A stretch of 64,000 bases of DNA from the NCBI RefSeq assembly GCF_004115155.1, contig NZ_RDSM01000003.1:868001-932000 (forward strand). The letters are read 5' to 3'. The notes under the pieces were generated by a model, which did no database searches, had not been told where the DNA came from, and saw only the letters and a list, made by a program, of their open reading frames with translations. This DNA comes from Granulicella sibirica (GTDB lineage: Bacteria; Acidobacteriota; Terriglobia; Terriglobales; Acidobacteriaceae). The number at the start of each line of letters is the position of its first letter. Position 1 is the stretch's first letter. Of this stretch, positions 1 through 10,600 are shown piece after piece. The position numbers and the translations under genes are program-made.

Positions 1-485
1 CGAACGTCGCACGTTCGGGAGCCAAGGGGCTAGGTTTCGCCACTCTGCTCCTCGACCTTCTCAAAGCCTTTGCCGCCGTCGCCCTTGCCCAATATCTCGC
101 ACCGGATAACCATGACCTCGCCGTCGCCGCAGCCGTTGCCGCCATCGTGGGCCACGTGTACCCGGTATGGCTTGGCTTTCGCGGAGGCAAAGGCGTCGCC
201 AGCGCTCTGGGCGTCATGCTTGCGCTCGATTGGCGCGCAGCGCTCTGCGTCCTGGGCGTCTTCCTCGTCGTCGTCGCCTTCACCCGCTACGTCTCCCTTG
301 GTTCGATCCTGGGCGCGGCGTCCTACCCCTTCTTCAGCCTCTACTTCCTCCCGATCCGAACGCCCATCTTCGTCGGAGGCATTGTCTTCATCGCCCTCCT
401 CGTCATCGTCAAGCACCACGCCAACGTCGGCCGTCTCATCGCCGGAACCGAAAGCCGCTTCGGGTCGAAAAAGGTGACCGCATGA
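1..485 (+). CDS. plsY: Glycerol-3-phosphate acyltransferase PlsY (5' end missing)
   Basis: Membrane acyltransferase that moves an acyl group from acyl-phosphate to glycerol-3-phosphate, the first step of phospholipid synthesis. The frame is open from base 3 and begins in the middle of the protein, so the start lies outside the window. Visible family signatures are an asparagine-valine-x-R-(S/T)-G-x-K stretch at the very beginning, a hydrophobic helix with LLLDLLKA, then GHVYPVWLGFRGGKGVA, the glycine-rich substrate loop, and the late KHHANVGRLIAGTESRFG segment. The stop codon overlaps the start of gpsA (ATGA), so the two lipid-precursor genes are translationally coupled. Confidence 0.93.
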   Translation, partial: NVARSGAKGLGFATLLLDLLKAFAAVALAQYLAPDNHDLAVAAAVAAIVGHVYPVWLGFRGGKGVASALGVMLALDWRAALCVLGVFLVVVAFTRYVSLGSILGAASYPFFSLYFLPIRTPIFVGGIVFIALLVIVKHHANVGRLIAGTESRFGSKKVTA

Positions 486-1474
486 GCCGTATCGCCATAC
501 TTGGAGCCGGGGCCTACGGAACCGCCCTCGCCATCTCGCTCGCCCGCCGTGGAGGCCACGATCTCTGCCTCTGGGCGCACTCCCCGACTCTCGCCGCGAC
601 CCTTAGAGAAAGCGGCGAAAACCTGCCCTATCTCCCCGGCTTCACTCTCCCCTTCGATATCGACATCACCGACAACCTCGAGTCCGCCATCGACGAGATG
701 GATGTCCTCCTCTGCGTCATGCCTTCGCAGTTCCTCCGCGAGACCATCGCCAGGATCGCCCCGAAGCTCACCCGCGACCAGGTTATTCTCAGCGCTGCCA
801 AGGGTATCGAGGACATCAGCTTTCTCCGCATGTCGCAGGTCGTCGCCTCGCTTGTCGATAACCAGTTCGCTGTGCTCAGCGGTCCGTCGTTTGCCCAGGA
901 GGTAGCCTCGGGGGCCCCGTCCGCCGTCGTCATCGCGACCGCCGAGTCGAGCCTTGCCCACTCCCTCCAGCGCGACTTTACCTCGCCCACCTTCCGCATC
1001 TACACCAACGACGACGTCGCCGGAGTAGAACTCGGTGGCTCACTCAAGAATGTTATTGCCTTGGCTGCCGGCGTCGTCCACGGTCTCAACCTTGGCAGCA
1101 ACTCCGCAGCCGCCCTCATGACGCGTGGCATCGCCGAAATTACGCGTCTCGCGGTGGCCTGCGGGGGCCGTCGCCAGACTCTTGCCGGCCTCGCGGGGAT
1201 TGGCGACCTGATCCTCACCTGTACCGGAAGCCTCTCGCGTAACCGCACCGTGGGGGTCGAACTCGGCAAGGGACGGCAGCTTCCTGAGATCATCGCCGGT
1301 CTCAACGGCAAAGTCGCCGAAGGTGTTCGCAGCACCACCGCCGCGCTGGGTCTCGCGAAACGGTATGGCGTGGAAATGCCAATCACCGAGCAGATGCACG
1401 CGATTCTTTATGAGAACAAGCCCGCGAAAGACGCTATACGGGATCTGATGAGCCGACCTGGGCGGGACGAGTAG
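482..1474 (+). CDS. gpsA: NAD(P)-dependent glycerol-3-phosphate dehydrogenase
   Basis: Cytoplasmic enzyme that reduces dihydroxyacetone phosphate to sn-glycerol-3-phosphate, the substrate of the PlsY encoded just upstream. The 330-residue length is typical. The Rossmann nucleotide loop GAGAYGTA is at residues 8-15. The family segments around LSGPSFAQEVA, the catalytic-lysine region GGSLKNVIALAAG, and GLAGIGDLILTC are all present. The ATG at 482 overlaps the plsY stop by four bases, which fixes the start; the in-frame open stretch upstream is only a shadow of plsY. Confidence 0.97.
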   Translation: MSRIAILGAGAYGTALAISLARRGGHDLCLWAHSPTLAATLRESGENLPYLPGFTLPFDIDITDNLESAIDEMDVLLCVMPSQFLRETIARIAPKLTRDQVILSAAKGIEDISFLRMSQVVASLVDNQFAVLSGPSFAQEVASGAPSAVVIATAESSLAHSLQRDFTSPTFRIYTNDDVAGVELGGSLKNVIALAAGVVHGLNLGSNSAAALMTRGIAEITRLAVACGGRRQTLAGLAGIGDLILTCTGSLSRNRTVGVELGKGRQLPEIIAGLNGKVAEGVRSTTAALGLAKRYGVEMPITEQMHAILYENKPAKDAIRDLMSRPGRDE

Positions 1475-2032
1475 TCAGGCGAGACCTACCAGCTTGTTGA
1501 GCTGTTTGAAAAGCGTTTCTGCGTCCAGACGAATCGGTGTACCCGCAATCTCCAACGCGTGCTGAACCGACGAAACCGAGCCCGCAACATCTGTGGCATA
1601 AAGCTGGCGAAGGCGAGGATCGATGACCCATATGTTCTCCACACCCATGGCCAGGTAGTCGTCGATCCGCTCCTGCATGTCGTTCATGCGATCGTCCCGC
1701 GAAAGGATCTCGATGCACAGCAGAGGAGGCGTCGTAACGATCGCTTCAAACGGCTCACTGCCTTGGGTCACGCAAACGTCAGGAATGCGGAACTGTGTCG
1801 TCGAGGTTTGCACCCTCTGCTCGGTTCGGACGAGGATATCCCATTCCTCTTCGTGCGAGCCGAGATACATCGCAAGGAACTTCTGAATGACAGCGTGCGG
1901 TCCCTCACCGACGTTCCTCTCCTTCGTCTCGCCGTCAATCCAATCCCGATCAGGCCGATACGTCGTCCGGAGATAAACCTCAAGCGGAACCAGCGCAGCA
2001 TTCACCGTCGCCACAGCCAACACCTCGCTCAC
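1475..2032 (-). CDS. Uma2-family (DUF820) nuclease-fold protein
   Basis: The 185-residue protein matches the Uma2/DUF820 family, a PD-(D/E)XK restriction-endonuclease-like fold. The visible core is RIPDVCV followed by CIEILSRDD and then a YLAMGVENIWVIDP segment, matching the usual P-D-x(n)-E-x-L-S order with a downstream conserved D-P. It starts with GTG and ends immediately next to the convergent gpsA stop. No partner methylase or antitoxin is adjacent. The cellular role of single Uma2 proteins is not established; they are frequent in cyanobacteria, Acidobacteria and Planctomycetes. Family assignment is firm, function is not. Confidence 0.85.
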   Translation of the reverse strand: MSEVLAVATVNAALVPLEVYLRTTYRPDRDWIDGETKERNVGEGPHAVIQKFLAMYLGSHEEEWDILVRTEQRVQTSTTQFRIPDVCVTQGSEPFEAIVTTPPLLCIEILSRDDRMNDMQERIDDYLAMGVENIWVIDPRLRQLYATDVAGSVSSVQHALEIAGTPIRLDAETLFKQLNKLVGLA

Positions 2033-2081
2033 CGCTATCCTAAACCTCTCGCCGCGCCAACTCCGCTAAACTAAATCCAGC

Positions 2082-3170
2082 ATGGCCTTCAACCTCTTCG
2101 GCAAACGCGACAAGACTCCCGAACCAGAACCCGAAAAAACTCCCGAGCAGCCCACGCCGTCCGAGAAGCGCTCTCCCTTTGGCGGCCTCGGTCTGGGACT
2201 GAATTTCGGTCAGCGCGACACGGCCCCCTCCGAGCCGACCGACGAGGCTCCAGAAAGACGCGGCCTCTTCGACCGCATGCGTCAGGCGGTCGCCCGCACC
2301 CGGACCACGCTCAACGACCGTATGGGCGCTGTCCTCGCCCTCACCCGCGCTGTCGACGAGTCGTCGCTCGAAGACCTTGAAGCCATTCTGCTCGCTTCTG
2401 ACATCGGCAGCACGACGACCGCCGAGATCCTTGAGAACCTGCGCCAGCGCGGCATGCGCCAGGGCATCGAAGGCGGAGCCGAACTCAAGCGGCTCCTGCG
2501 CATCGAACTCAAGCAAGTCCTCGACCGTGTCGCCGTTCCGGTTCGCCATCCGGCTTCGCCGCCGGAAGTGATCATGATGGTTGGCGTCAACGGCACCGGC
2601 AAGACCACGACCACGGGCAAATTGGCTGCTCACTATCGCGCCCAGGGCCGCACGGTACTCCTCTGCGCCGCCGACACCTTCCGCGCAGCCGCCATCGAAC
2701 AACTCGAAGTCTGGGCTCAGCGCTCCGACGTCCCCCTCATCAAGACCCGCCAGGGCGGCGACCCATCCGCGGCGCTCTACGACGCCTGCGCCGCCGCCAA
2801 AGCGCGTGGCTCGCAGGTTCTCATCGTCGACACCGCCGGTCGCCTCCACACCAAGACCGACCTGATGAAGGAGCTCGACAAGATGCGCCGCACCGCCGAG
2901 AAGCTCATCCCCGGCGCGCCGCACCAGACCCTGCTCGTTATGGATGCGACCACAGGTCAGAACGGTCTCACCCAGGCCCGCCTCTTCACCGAAGCGGCCC
3001 GCGTTACCGGCATCGTGCTGACGAAACTGGACGGCACCGCCAAGGGTGGCATCGTGCTGGCCATCGCCACCGAACTGAAGCTCCCGGTCGTCTTCGCCGG
3101 GGTCGGCGAAAAGATGGAAGATCTGCTGCCGTTCGACAGCGAAGCCTTCGTCGACTCCCTCCTCGACTAA
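2082..3170 (+). CDS. ftsY: Signal recognition particle receptor FtsY
   Basis: SRP-receptor GTPase that docks ribosome-SRP complexes at the inner membrane for co-translational insertion. The 362-residue protein has an acidic and proline-rich N-terminal A region (about residues 1-60), an N domain, and a G domain. The P-loop GVNGTGKT lies at about 168-175, the G2-type DTFRAAA near 198, DTAGR near 250-254, and [10 protein letters not shown] in the last fifth. The start ATG lacks an obvious Shine-Dalgarno sequence. It stands as a single gene between a convergent-facing Uma2 gene and a phosphatase. Confidence 0.97.
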   Translation: MAFNLFGKRDKTPEPEPEKTPEQPTPSEKRSPFGGLGLGLNFGQRDTAPSEPTDEAPERRGLFDRMRQAVARTRTTLNDRMGAVLALTRAVDESSLEDLEAILLASDIGSTTTAEILENLRQRGMRQGIEGGAELKRLLRIELKQVLDRVAVPVRHPASPPEVIMMVGVNGTGKTTTTGKLAAHYRAQGRTVLLCAADTFRAAAIEQLEVWAQRSDVPLIKTRQGGDPSAALYDACAAAKARGSQVLIVDTAGRLHTKTDLMKELDKMRRTAEKLIPGAPHQTLLVMDATTGQNGLTQARLFTEAARVTGIVLTKLDGTAKGGIVLAIATELKLPVVFAGVGEKMEDLLPFDSEAFVDSLLD

Positions 3171-3228
3171 ACAGCTAAGGTAAAACTTTCCCTGCCTCAG
3201 TCGGCGTTCGCAGGTATTCTTTCTGCAA

Positions 3229-5337
3229 ATGCCAACGCAAGCATTGCTTCAGCTCCGACCGAAGGCCTTCACCGCGTTTCTCCTTGCCTGTGCCGCAGCC
3301 CTGTTTTGCGTATTGCCTATCTCTGCCGCATCGGATCTCCCATCGGAATCCGCAAAGCCCGCTCTCCTCGTCGTCCAGGGTATCGGCAAAGCCTCAGCTC
3401 CCCTCGACGGGCAGTGGCAATTTCACCTTGGCGACAACCCCGCCTGGGCATCCCCGACTCTTGATGACACCGCCGGACGCGACGGCTGGGAGCAGATCGC
3501 GGTCGACAAGCCCTGGGGATCTCAAGGCCACTTCGCCTACTATGGTTACGCCTGGTATCGCCTTAGGATCGACGTCACTCCCGTCCCCGGCGCCGCTCCC
3601 GACTTCAGCCTCCTCTTGCGCAATGTCACCGACGTCTACGAGGTGTACTGGAACGGCGTCGCCGTCGGCCACCTCGGGAGCTTCCCGCCTCATCTCGATG
3701 GAGGAAGCACTTTCAATGTACGCATCTTCGACATGGGGCCTGTCCGCTCCGGCGTGCTCGCGGTGCGAGTATGGAGAAGTCCACCTGCATCCAATGAAGC
3801 CGGCCTCACCGGCGGCTTTGAACAGCCCCCACTCGTCGGCAGCCATGACGCGCTTACAGCGGCACGGGACGCTGGAGGCTACCGCTTTCTTGCCGCGCAA
3901 AGGGTCCGCGACGCTCTGATCTGGCTCTATGGTCTTGCTGGTTTTTTGAGCATGATCGGTTGGATTCGCGACCGAAGTCAGCGGACGCTTCTCTGGATCG
4001 CGATCTACACGGCAATGCTCGTCATCGAGTCGGCGGTCGGTAGCCTCACGACCCCCCTTCCGATCGTATGGCTGATGTTCTTCGTCCAGATCGTTATCCA
4101 GCTCCGCGAGGCTTCACAGTGGTTCGTACTGCTCTGGCTTTTACAACTTGTTGATGTGCCGCGCCTCTCCCGCACGCTCCGCGTGGCAGCGGCGATCACG
4201 ATCATCGCCGGCAGCCTCGACGGCTTTTTATTTTTTCTTTATCCCAATATTCTGACGGGCAGACAGTTTCAGATGGCGGATGCTTTCTTCACGTCCATCA
4301 TCGTGCCGCTCGAAGTGATTCCCGTTTTCCTGGTCGGTCTTGCTCTGGTCCGGCGACAGCAACTCGACTCAGCGCGCTGGTTCGTCGCCATCTGCGCCCT
4401 GCTGAACGCGGTCAGCTATGGCATCTCGAATGCAACTGCTCAAGGAGCTCGGTACACGCACTGGACGATTGCCGCGCGGCTCAGTACTGTCGGGCTGACG
4501 ATTTTTGGCGCGTGGTTCCCGTTCTTGTTGGTTCTTCGCATCCTTCTGTTCGTTTCCATCATCTACGCCGCGGTTCGGTACTCCCTCGAAAACAGCCGCC
4601 GCCAGGCCGTGCTCGAGCGGGAGTTCCAGAGCGCGCGCGAGATCCAGCAGATCCTCGTGCCTGAGGCGCTGCCCACCGTTCCCGGCTTCTCTCTCACCAG
4701 CGCCTACAAGCCTGCGCAGGAGGTCGGCGGCGACTTCTTCCAGGTGATCCCGCTCTCTGACCAGTCCACGGTGATCGTGCTCGGAGATGTCAGCGGAAAA
4801 GGCCTGAAGGCAGCAATGACGGTTTCTCTTATCGTCGGAGCCATTCGTACCCTCGTCGAGATCAACACCAGTCCAGCCGAGATCCTTGCCGGTCTCAACC
4901 GCCGCCTTTACGGCCGTCTTCAGGGAGGGTTTACCACTTGCATCGCCCTGCATATCAATCCGCAAGGCGTCTGCACCCTATCAAGCGCAGGCCATCCTTC
5001 GCCTATCCTCAACAGGAACGAGGTAGATCTTCCGGGTGCTCTCCCCCTCGGGCTCGACTTGGCCACGACTTACGAAGAGGTCGAACTCCGCTTGCGCGAG
5101 GGCGACCATCTCGCTCTCTACACCGACGGTCTTCTCGAAGCACGCAACGCTGAAGGAGAACTCTACGGCTTCGAGCGGCTGAACCTGCTCTTCGGCGAGT
5201 CGCCCACCGCCTCCCGAGCCTCAGATGAGGCCGTAGCCTTCGGCCAGGATGACGACATCACCGTGCTCACGCTCACTCGACTCCTGCCTGGAGACCAGGC
5301 CACCACGCTCATGTCCCCGGATTTAGTGTTGGCCTAA
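3229..5337 (+). CDS. Membrane-anchored SpoIIE/PP2C-type serine phosphatase
   Basis: The 702-residue protein has a signal peptide or first helix (about 12-33). A soluble extracytoplasmic domain follows (about 35-215) with a jelly-roll-like pattern (GQWQFHLGD, WYRLRID, VYWNGVAVGHLG), as in 7TMR-DISM sensors. Several membrane helices occupy about 230-455. A short charged linker leads to a PP2C/SpoIIE catalytic domain (about 470-690), where metal-binding aspartates sit in GGDFF (about 499), GDVSGKG (about 519) and the terminal GQDDDITVL (about 671-678). Such proteins dephosphorylate anti-anti-sigma factors; no anti-sigma or STAS gene is adjacent. The ligand of the sensor domain is unknown. Confidence 0.88.
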   Translation: MPTQALLQLRPKAFTAFLLACAAALFCVLPISAASDLPSESAKPALLVVQGIGKASAPLDGQWQFHLGDNPAWASPTLDDTAGRDGWEQIAVDKPWGSQGHFAYYGYAWYRLRIDVTPVPGAAPDFSLLLRNVTDVYEVYWNGVAVGHLGSFPPHLDGGSTFNVRIFDMGPVRSGVLAVRVWRSPPASNEAGLTGGFEQPPLVGSHDALTAARDAGGYRFLAAQRVRDALIWLYGLAGFLSMIGWIRDRSQRTLLWIAIYTAMLVIESAVGSLTTPLPIVWLMFFVQIVIQLREASQWFVLLWLLQLVDVPRLSRTLRVAAAITIIAGSLDGFLFFLYPNILTGRQFQMADAFFTSIIVPLEVIPVFLVGLALVRRQQLDSARWFVAICALLNAVSYGISNATAQGARYTHWTIAARLSTVGLTIFGAWFPFLLVLRILLFVSIIYAAVRYSLENSRRQAVLEREFQSAREIQQILVPEALPTVPGFSLTSAYKPAQEVGGDFFQVIPLSDQSTVIVLGDVSGKGLKAAMTVSLIVGAIRTLVEINTSPAEILAGLNRRLYGRLQGGFTTCIALHINPQGVCTLSSAGHPSPILNRNEVDLPGALPLGLDLATTYEEVELRLREGDHLALYTDGLLEARNAEGELYGFERLNLLFGESPTASRASDEAVAFGQDDDITVLTLTRLLPGDQATTLMSPDLVLA

Positions 5338-5346
5338 GGATGTAGG

Positions 5347-6501
5347 GTGGAAGAGATGGACGACGAACACTTCATGCAGCGGGCACTCGCGCTCGCCTCC
5401 GAGACGATCGGCCTGGCCTCACCAAACCCCTACGTTGGCTGCGTTCTCGTTCGCGACGGAGAGATTTTCGCCGAAGGCGCGCACCTCTACGATCAGTACG
5501 ACCACGCTGAAATTGTCGCCCTCAAACAGGCTGCCGCGCACGGCATCGATCCCACTGGAAGTACAGCCTACGTCACCCTCGAGCCCTGCTCCCACCACGG
5601 GCGCACCGGCCCCTGCGCTGACGCTCTGATTACCGCAAAGGTCTCCCGCATCGTTGTCGCGACGCAGGATCCAAATCCGCAGGTCAGTGGCCAGGGCATA
5701 GCCCGCCTCCGTGCCGCCGGCATCGACGCGACTGTGGGCGTCCTTCAGCAGGCCGCCCGTGATCTCAACGACGCCTTCGCCCATTTCATCTTAAGGCGGC
5801 GTCCCCTCGTGACGCTCAAAGCCGCCCTCTCCGTCGACGGCAAACTCGCCCCGCCACCAAGGCACCGCGCCGTCACCGCGCCCCACTGGTTGACCGGCCC
5901 AGCGGCCCGAGCGAACGTGCAGCGACTCCGCCATGCCTCGGACGCGATCCTCACCGGCATCGGAACGATCCTCGCGGACAATCCAAGCCTTGGCGACCGC
6001 GCCCACCTTCCTCGGCGGCGTCCTTTGCTTCGCGTCATCCTCGACTCCGCGCTTCGTATCCCGATGTCTTCTGAAATCGTCCGGTCAACCGCCAACGACG
6101 TTCTCCTCCTTTGCAGTGAAGAGGCCCCGGGAGAACGGATAGAAGCGCTGCAATCCATGGGTGTCGAAGTCGAAACCATTCCGTCCCACTCCGGCCATCT
6201 CAGTCTTGAAGCCGTCCTGGACGCCCTCGCCCGTCGCACTATTCTCAGCCTTCTCGTCGAAGCAGGCTCCGCACTGAATGGCAGTTTTATCTCGCAAAAT
6301 CTTGTCGATAAAGCTGTGCTTTTCTACTCCGAGACCGAGCTTGGCGCGGATGCCATTCCGTTCGCTGCAGGCGTTGGCTCACCCTACCTGTTCGAGCAAA
6401 GATTCAAGCGGATCACCCGTACCACATTCGAACACGGTTCAGGAGAGGACGCCCGCGTCACCGGTTACCTGCGGGATTCTTGGAATCCTTCCCCCGCATA
6501 G
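5347..6501 (+). CDS. ribD: Bifunctional riboflavin biosynthesis protein RibD
   Basis: Deaminase and reductase of the riboflavin pathway, acting on the product of GTP cyclohydrolase II. The N-terminal cytidine-deaminase-like domain shows the zinc site H53-A-E55 and the C81/C90 pair in TLEPCSHHGRTGPC. The C-terminal half is a DHFR-like reductase domain with TGIGTILADNPSL. The 384-residue length is typical. The start may be GTG at 5347 or the ATG three codons later. The next genes are a small membrane protein and ribE, which suggests a short riboflavin operon. Confidence 0.96.
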   Translation: MEEMDDEHFMQRALALASETIGLASPNPYVGCVLVRDGEIFAEGAHLYDQYDHAEIVALKQAAAHGIDPTGSTAYVTLEPCSHHGRTGPCADALITAKVSRIVVATQDPNPQVSGQGIARLRAAGIDATVGVLQQAARDLNDAFAHFILRRRPLVTLKAALSVDGKLAPPPRHRAVTAPHWLTGPAARANVQRLRHASDAILTGIGTILADNPSLGDRAHLPRRRPLLRVILDSALRIPMSSEIVRSTANDVLLLCSEEAPGERIEALQSMGVEVETIPSHSGHLSLEAVLDALARRTILSLLVEAGSALNGSFISQNLVDKAVLFYSETELGADAIPFAAGVGSPYLFEQRFKRITRTTFEHGSGEDARVTGYLRDSWNPSPA

Positions 6502-6521
6502 ACCCGCCGACTACCTCTCTT

Positions 6522-6543
6522 GTCGGAGTGCATTCGCTCCGAC
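6522..6543 (+). terminator. Small perfect hairpin after ribD
   Basis: A 7-bp inverted repeat (GTCGGAG / CTCCGAC) with an 8-nt loop lies 20 bases after the ribD stop. No U-tract follows, so it may be a 3'-end stabiliser or weak attenuator rather than an intrinsic terminator. Confidence 0.3.
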
Positions 6544-6562
6544 TGTCTGCTACCCTTCCGGG

Positions 6563-6871
6563 ATGCGCCAGCGTGACATCACGAAGGGGGTTATCGAGCG
6601 TTTTACCATCATTGCCCTCCTTAGCCTGGCGGTCGCCGCGGCCGTTCTTTATCTTGGGGACTGGGCCGTATGGCGGGCGAAGTTCAGGCATGGGGAAGGG
6701 ATGAGCACCGTCCAGGTCACACGGACCGTAGTCGCTCCACTCAAGGGAAACAAGGAAGAGTATTACGCCGACGGCACAGCCGACGTGCGCTGCAGCCGCT
6801 CCCTCTTTCCCCAGGACGGATCCGACGCCTGCTGGTGGCTGCGTCGCCATCGAGAGGTCGTCGAACGCTAG
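6563..6871 (+). CDS. Small single-span membrane protein, function unknown
   Basis: The 102-residue protein begins MRQRDITKGVIERF and has one clear membrane helix at about residues 12-33 (FTIIALLSLAVAAAVLYL). A polar domain follows, containing a cysteine pair separated by about 16 residues (CSRSL...CWWLRRH). It lies between ribD and ribE on the same strand, with gaps of about 60 and 40 bases. I do not recognise the family. Its place suggests co-transcription with riboflavin genes but not a role in the pathway. Confidence 0.7.
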   Translation: MRQRDITKGVIERFTIIALLSLAVAAAVLYLGDWAVWRAKFRHGEGMSTVQVTRTVVAPLKGNKEEYYADGTADVRCSRSLFPQDGSDACWWLRRHREVVER

Positions 6872-6912
6872 CATCCGAGCAGCCCTGCGGCTAAGTGCGC
6901 TAGGCTTGATTC

Positions 6913-7560
6913 ATGTTCACCGGACTCGTCGAAGCCACAGGATCGCTCCTCGCCGTCACGCCCACCCAGGGTGCAACTCGCATCACCATCGCCGCGCCTG
7001 AGCTGGCATCGAGGCTCCGCACCGGCGATTCCATCTCGGTCAGCGGCGTGTGCCTCACTGCGCTCGACATAACGCCGACGGCCTTCTCCGCCGACCTCGC
7101 CGCGGAGACCATCGCCCGCACCACGCTCTCGTTACTTCAGCAGGGATCCACGGTCAATCTCGAGCTGCCCACGCCTGCTGGATCGCCCCTCGGTGGCCAT
7201 GTCGTTCAGGGCCATGTCGATGGCACCGCAACCCTTCTCGCGCTCGACCCCATCACCCCCGCCGCTCCGGCCACGGACTGGCGCCTGCGCCTCCAACTCC
7301 CCCCGGAACTCACGCGCTACGTCGTGCCGCAGGGCTCCATCACCGTCGAGGGGATCTCCCTTACGGTAGCTTCGCTCAAGGGGCACGAGGTCGAGATCGC
7401 CATCATTCCCCACACCTACGCCGCTACCAGTTTGCGCACCCTCGCCCCCGGATCTCTCCTCAACATCGAGGTCGACGTCCTGTCGAAGTATGCCGAGCGC
7501 GCCGAGAAGCCCGCGCAGGTTGAACTGACCGAAGCCTTTCTGCTCGCAAACGGCTACTAG
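6913..7560 (+). CDS. ribE: Riboflavin synthase alpha subunit
   Basis: Catalyses dismutation of two 6,7-dimethyl-8-ribityllumazine molecules to riboflavin. The protein starts with the invariant MFTGLVEATG. It shows the two-fold repeated lumazine-binding barrel, with GDSISVSGVCLT in the first half and GSITVEGISLTVA in the second, and the linker motif GGHVVQGHVDG. The 215-residue length is normal. It is the third gene of the ribD-small protein-ribE run; lumazine synthase is not in this window. Confidence 0.97.
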   Translation: MFTGLVEATGSLLAVTPTQGATRITIAAPELASRLRTGDSISVSGVCLTALDITPTAFSADLAAETIARTTLSLLQQGSTVNLELPTPAGSPLGGHVVQGHVDGTATLLALDPITPAAPATDWRLRLQLPPELTRYVVPQGSITVEGISLTVASLKGHEVEIAIIPHTYAATSLRTLAPGSLLNIEVDVLSKYAERAEKPAQVELTEAFLLANGY

Positions 7561-7573
7561 CGGCAACCGGTGT

Positions 7574-7610
7574 GGGGCCGGGGAGGTGCTTCACTCCTTT
7601 GCCTGGCCCC
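7574..7610. terminator. Imperfect GC-rich hairpin between convergent genes
   Basis: GGGGCC at 7574-7579 can pair with GGCCCC at 7605-7610, with partly paired sequence between them. It lies between the ends of ribE and the convergent nuclease gene, as expected for a shared transcription stop, but no strong U-run was seen on either side. Confidence 0.3.
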
Positions 7611-7636
7611 GGACACGTCCAGCCAATCCTCACTTC

Positions 7637-10600
7637 TTATTCCACGGTCAGCGTAAGCGTCACCGCATGCGTGACGCCGCCCGAAGTCGCCGTCACCGTG
7701 AGGGTCTGTGTGCCCGCAGGTGTTCCGCCGGTACTGACGGGTGTTCCCGAACTGCATCCCGTCACGAAGCCAGCAACCGCGATGACACCGAGTAGCGCCA
7801 GCATCCGTCCATACCGTCGCACCGATCCGAGCCGGAGCAGCCCACCGAACCCGAGCAGACCCAGCCCACCGAGCAGGAACCCGGCAACCTGTACTCCTCC
7901 GTCCGTCCGTCGGCCCATGGGCGACGACATCTTCGACGCCACCTGCGATGTCGTCTTCACCACGACGCTTGCGGTCGCTGACCCGTCGGCGTCCAACGTC
8001 ACCGGGGCCGCCGTGCATGTCTCCCCGGCAGCCGATGCACCCGAGCAGGCCAATGTGATGGTCCCGCTGAAGCCGCTGACAGAGGTGAACGTCAGCGGGA
8101 AAGTCGCCGTGCCTCCGCTTGCGACGCCTACGCTGGTCGTCGTTGCGGCAAACGTGAAGTCCGCCCCGGTTCCCGAAAGCGAGACCGTCGCGGGGCTTCC
8201 CGGAGCATTCGTCGCGATGCTGACGGCTCCCGTCACCGTGCCGCCCACGGCTGGGGCGAAGAGGACGCTGATCTGGCAAGTTCCGCCAACAGCCACACTC
8301 GTTCCGCACGTATTCGTCTGCGTAAAACCAGCCCCGGAGATTGTGATCCCCGAAACCGTCAGCACTGCCTGCCCGCTGTTCGTCAGCGTTACGGTCATCG
8401 GCGAGGACATCGTCGTCACCATCTGCGTGCTGAACGCGAGGGAAGGCGTCGACAGCGTCACCGCCGGCTGTAGTGCCGGAATCACAAAGTAGGCCACCGC
8501 CGGATCGTGATCGCTCACCCGCTCTGGCCGCGTCGCATCGTTCTGGTACACCAGCGGATAGTCCGAGTCCAGGTGCGCGTAGACGAGCCGCGTCTCGGTC
8601 GGCACCAGGTCAGCCGTCACGACGACATGGTCAAGCACCTGGGCGCTTCCGCTCTCGACGTAGCTCTGCCTCTGCTCGGCAGGAAGCAGCGTCACCAGGT
8701 CCACCAGTGTCGGGCTAGCGAGCCCTGCCTTTGGAGCCGTCAATACCTGTGCCGCCGGAACGGGATCGCCCTTCGTCACGCCAAGCGAATCCACGAACCC
8801 ATCTGAGAACTCGAACGCATTGTAGTCACCAACAGTGATCACATGCTCGCCCGCGGCCTGGTAGGTCTGGATTAGGGAAGCCAGGTACTCCGCCTGCGCC
8901 TCGCGCTTCAGCCGGACCGTCTGTCCGGTCGACGTAGGATCGTCGACATTGATCAGCGACCTCTGATGCACCACGATCACCGTGACCGGATAGTCCGTCC
9001 CTCCGGCCCGCTTGATCCCCGCATGGAGAACAAGCGGAGTCCGGTCGTTCAACACCGCCTGTGCGCCGGTCGAGTTCGTGAACGTCGTCGCCAGCCCGAA
9101 CTGCTCTACATTGAGAGTATTCACACGGGTGCTCTTCACCAGGACAGCGGTGTTGATCGCCGTGCCATCCGTTGCGAGGAATGTGTACGGCTTGTAGACC
9201 GGATCGGTCTGCCCTGCGGCCACCGCATCCGCGCTGATCTTGTTCGCGAGATCGGTCAGCACATTGATGTTCTCGATCTCCTGCGCGCCGACGATATCCG
9301 GGAAGTTCAATACGTTCCGGATCGCCATGGAAGCCTTTGCCAGTCGTCTCTGGTAGGCCGCTGTCGTTACCGTCACGGCCGTGCTTCCGGGGTTATCGGC
9401 GTCTACGACATCGTTGTAGAAGCGCTCCATGTTGAAGCTCGCAACCGTGAACTCGGTAGCCGCCTGCGCTGGAACCGGCGTCGCCGTCATCAAGCCGGTC
9501 ACCGTTGGGCGGTTCGCCTGGTCAAGAATCAACTCCGGCGAGCCGAACGAGAAGTCCATCACGCCCGAGAGTCCGGTCACCGTCGCGTTGCTCGTCAGGT
9601 CGATCGCCGGTCCGCCCGTCGCGAGGCTATCCACGTAGATCAACTCCGGATTCGAGTCCCACACCGGAATGGTTGATGGAACCGTCCCGATCGCCGTATC
9701 TGTCACCGCGATCCCAGGCTCCCGGAAGGGCCGCGCCACTCCTGTCACGACCCCGTAGAAGCGTCCGTTGGACGTGTTCGTCTCGGTCGTCTCGTTCAGC
9801 GATGCATCCGTTCCCGAAGTCGTTGTCATCGAGGCGATCGCAACCCGCATGCCTTCATACTTGGCGAACTGCCTGATCCCGCCGCTCGGCGAATCCAGTG
9901 CCGCAGTAATCGTCACCGCAGCGGGAAGGGCATTTCCGGTCGAAAGCAGAGAGAACGTCTGCGGCCCATCGATCTCCGTTCCCGGTGTCAGGCTCGTGGT
10001 GGGATAGGTGTTGACGGTCCCGGCGACCTGTACCTCGGCCCCGAGCGCGACATAAGAAGGCAGGGTCGTCGAACCGGTGTAGACCAGGATTCCCTCTGGA
10101 GTCACCGGAGTCGTGTCGGCGTCCTTTGCCTCGATGTAGAAGCCATTCGACTTCACCCCGACGACGATGCCGCTCGTCGTCACCTTCTGGGTTGCATAAG
10201 TTGAGGGCTTGTTCGCCTGAATAGTCCGGATCGTTACGAACGCAGGAGGAGTCGTTGCCGTCAGCGCGATTGTCGTGCTCGCGGTGCGCGCCTGGGTATC
10301 GGTTACGGTTACCGGCAGGCTGAAGGTTCCGGCGGTCGTCGCTGTCGTGCTGTAGCTGAAGATGTTATCGCCCGCTGTGGCGTCGCCGTTCGTGCCGTCA
10401 TCGAAGAAGGGCTGTGTCGTCGATCCACCGATGGTGCTGAGGTTCGCCGAGACGGTGATGCCCGTGCTCGTCGGTATCGATCCGGGTGTCACTTGAACCG
10501 TCAGCAGCGTCGAGCCTCCAGTGTTGATTGCGGCAGGAGTCGCAAGTCCCGTAGCCACCGGCGGCGTCGGGCCCGTAGCGGAGCAAGCGAGCGGCGTCGA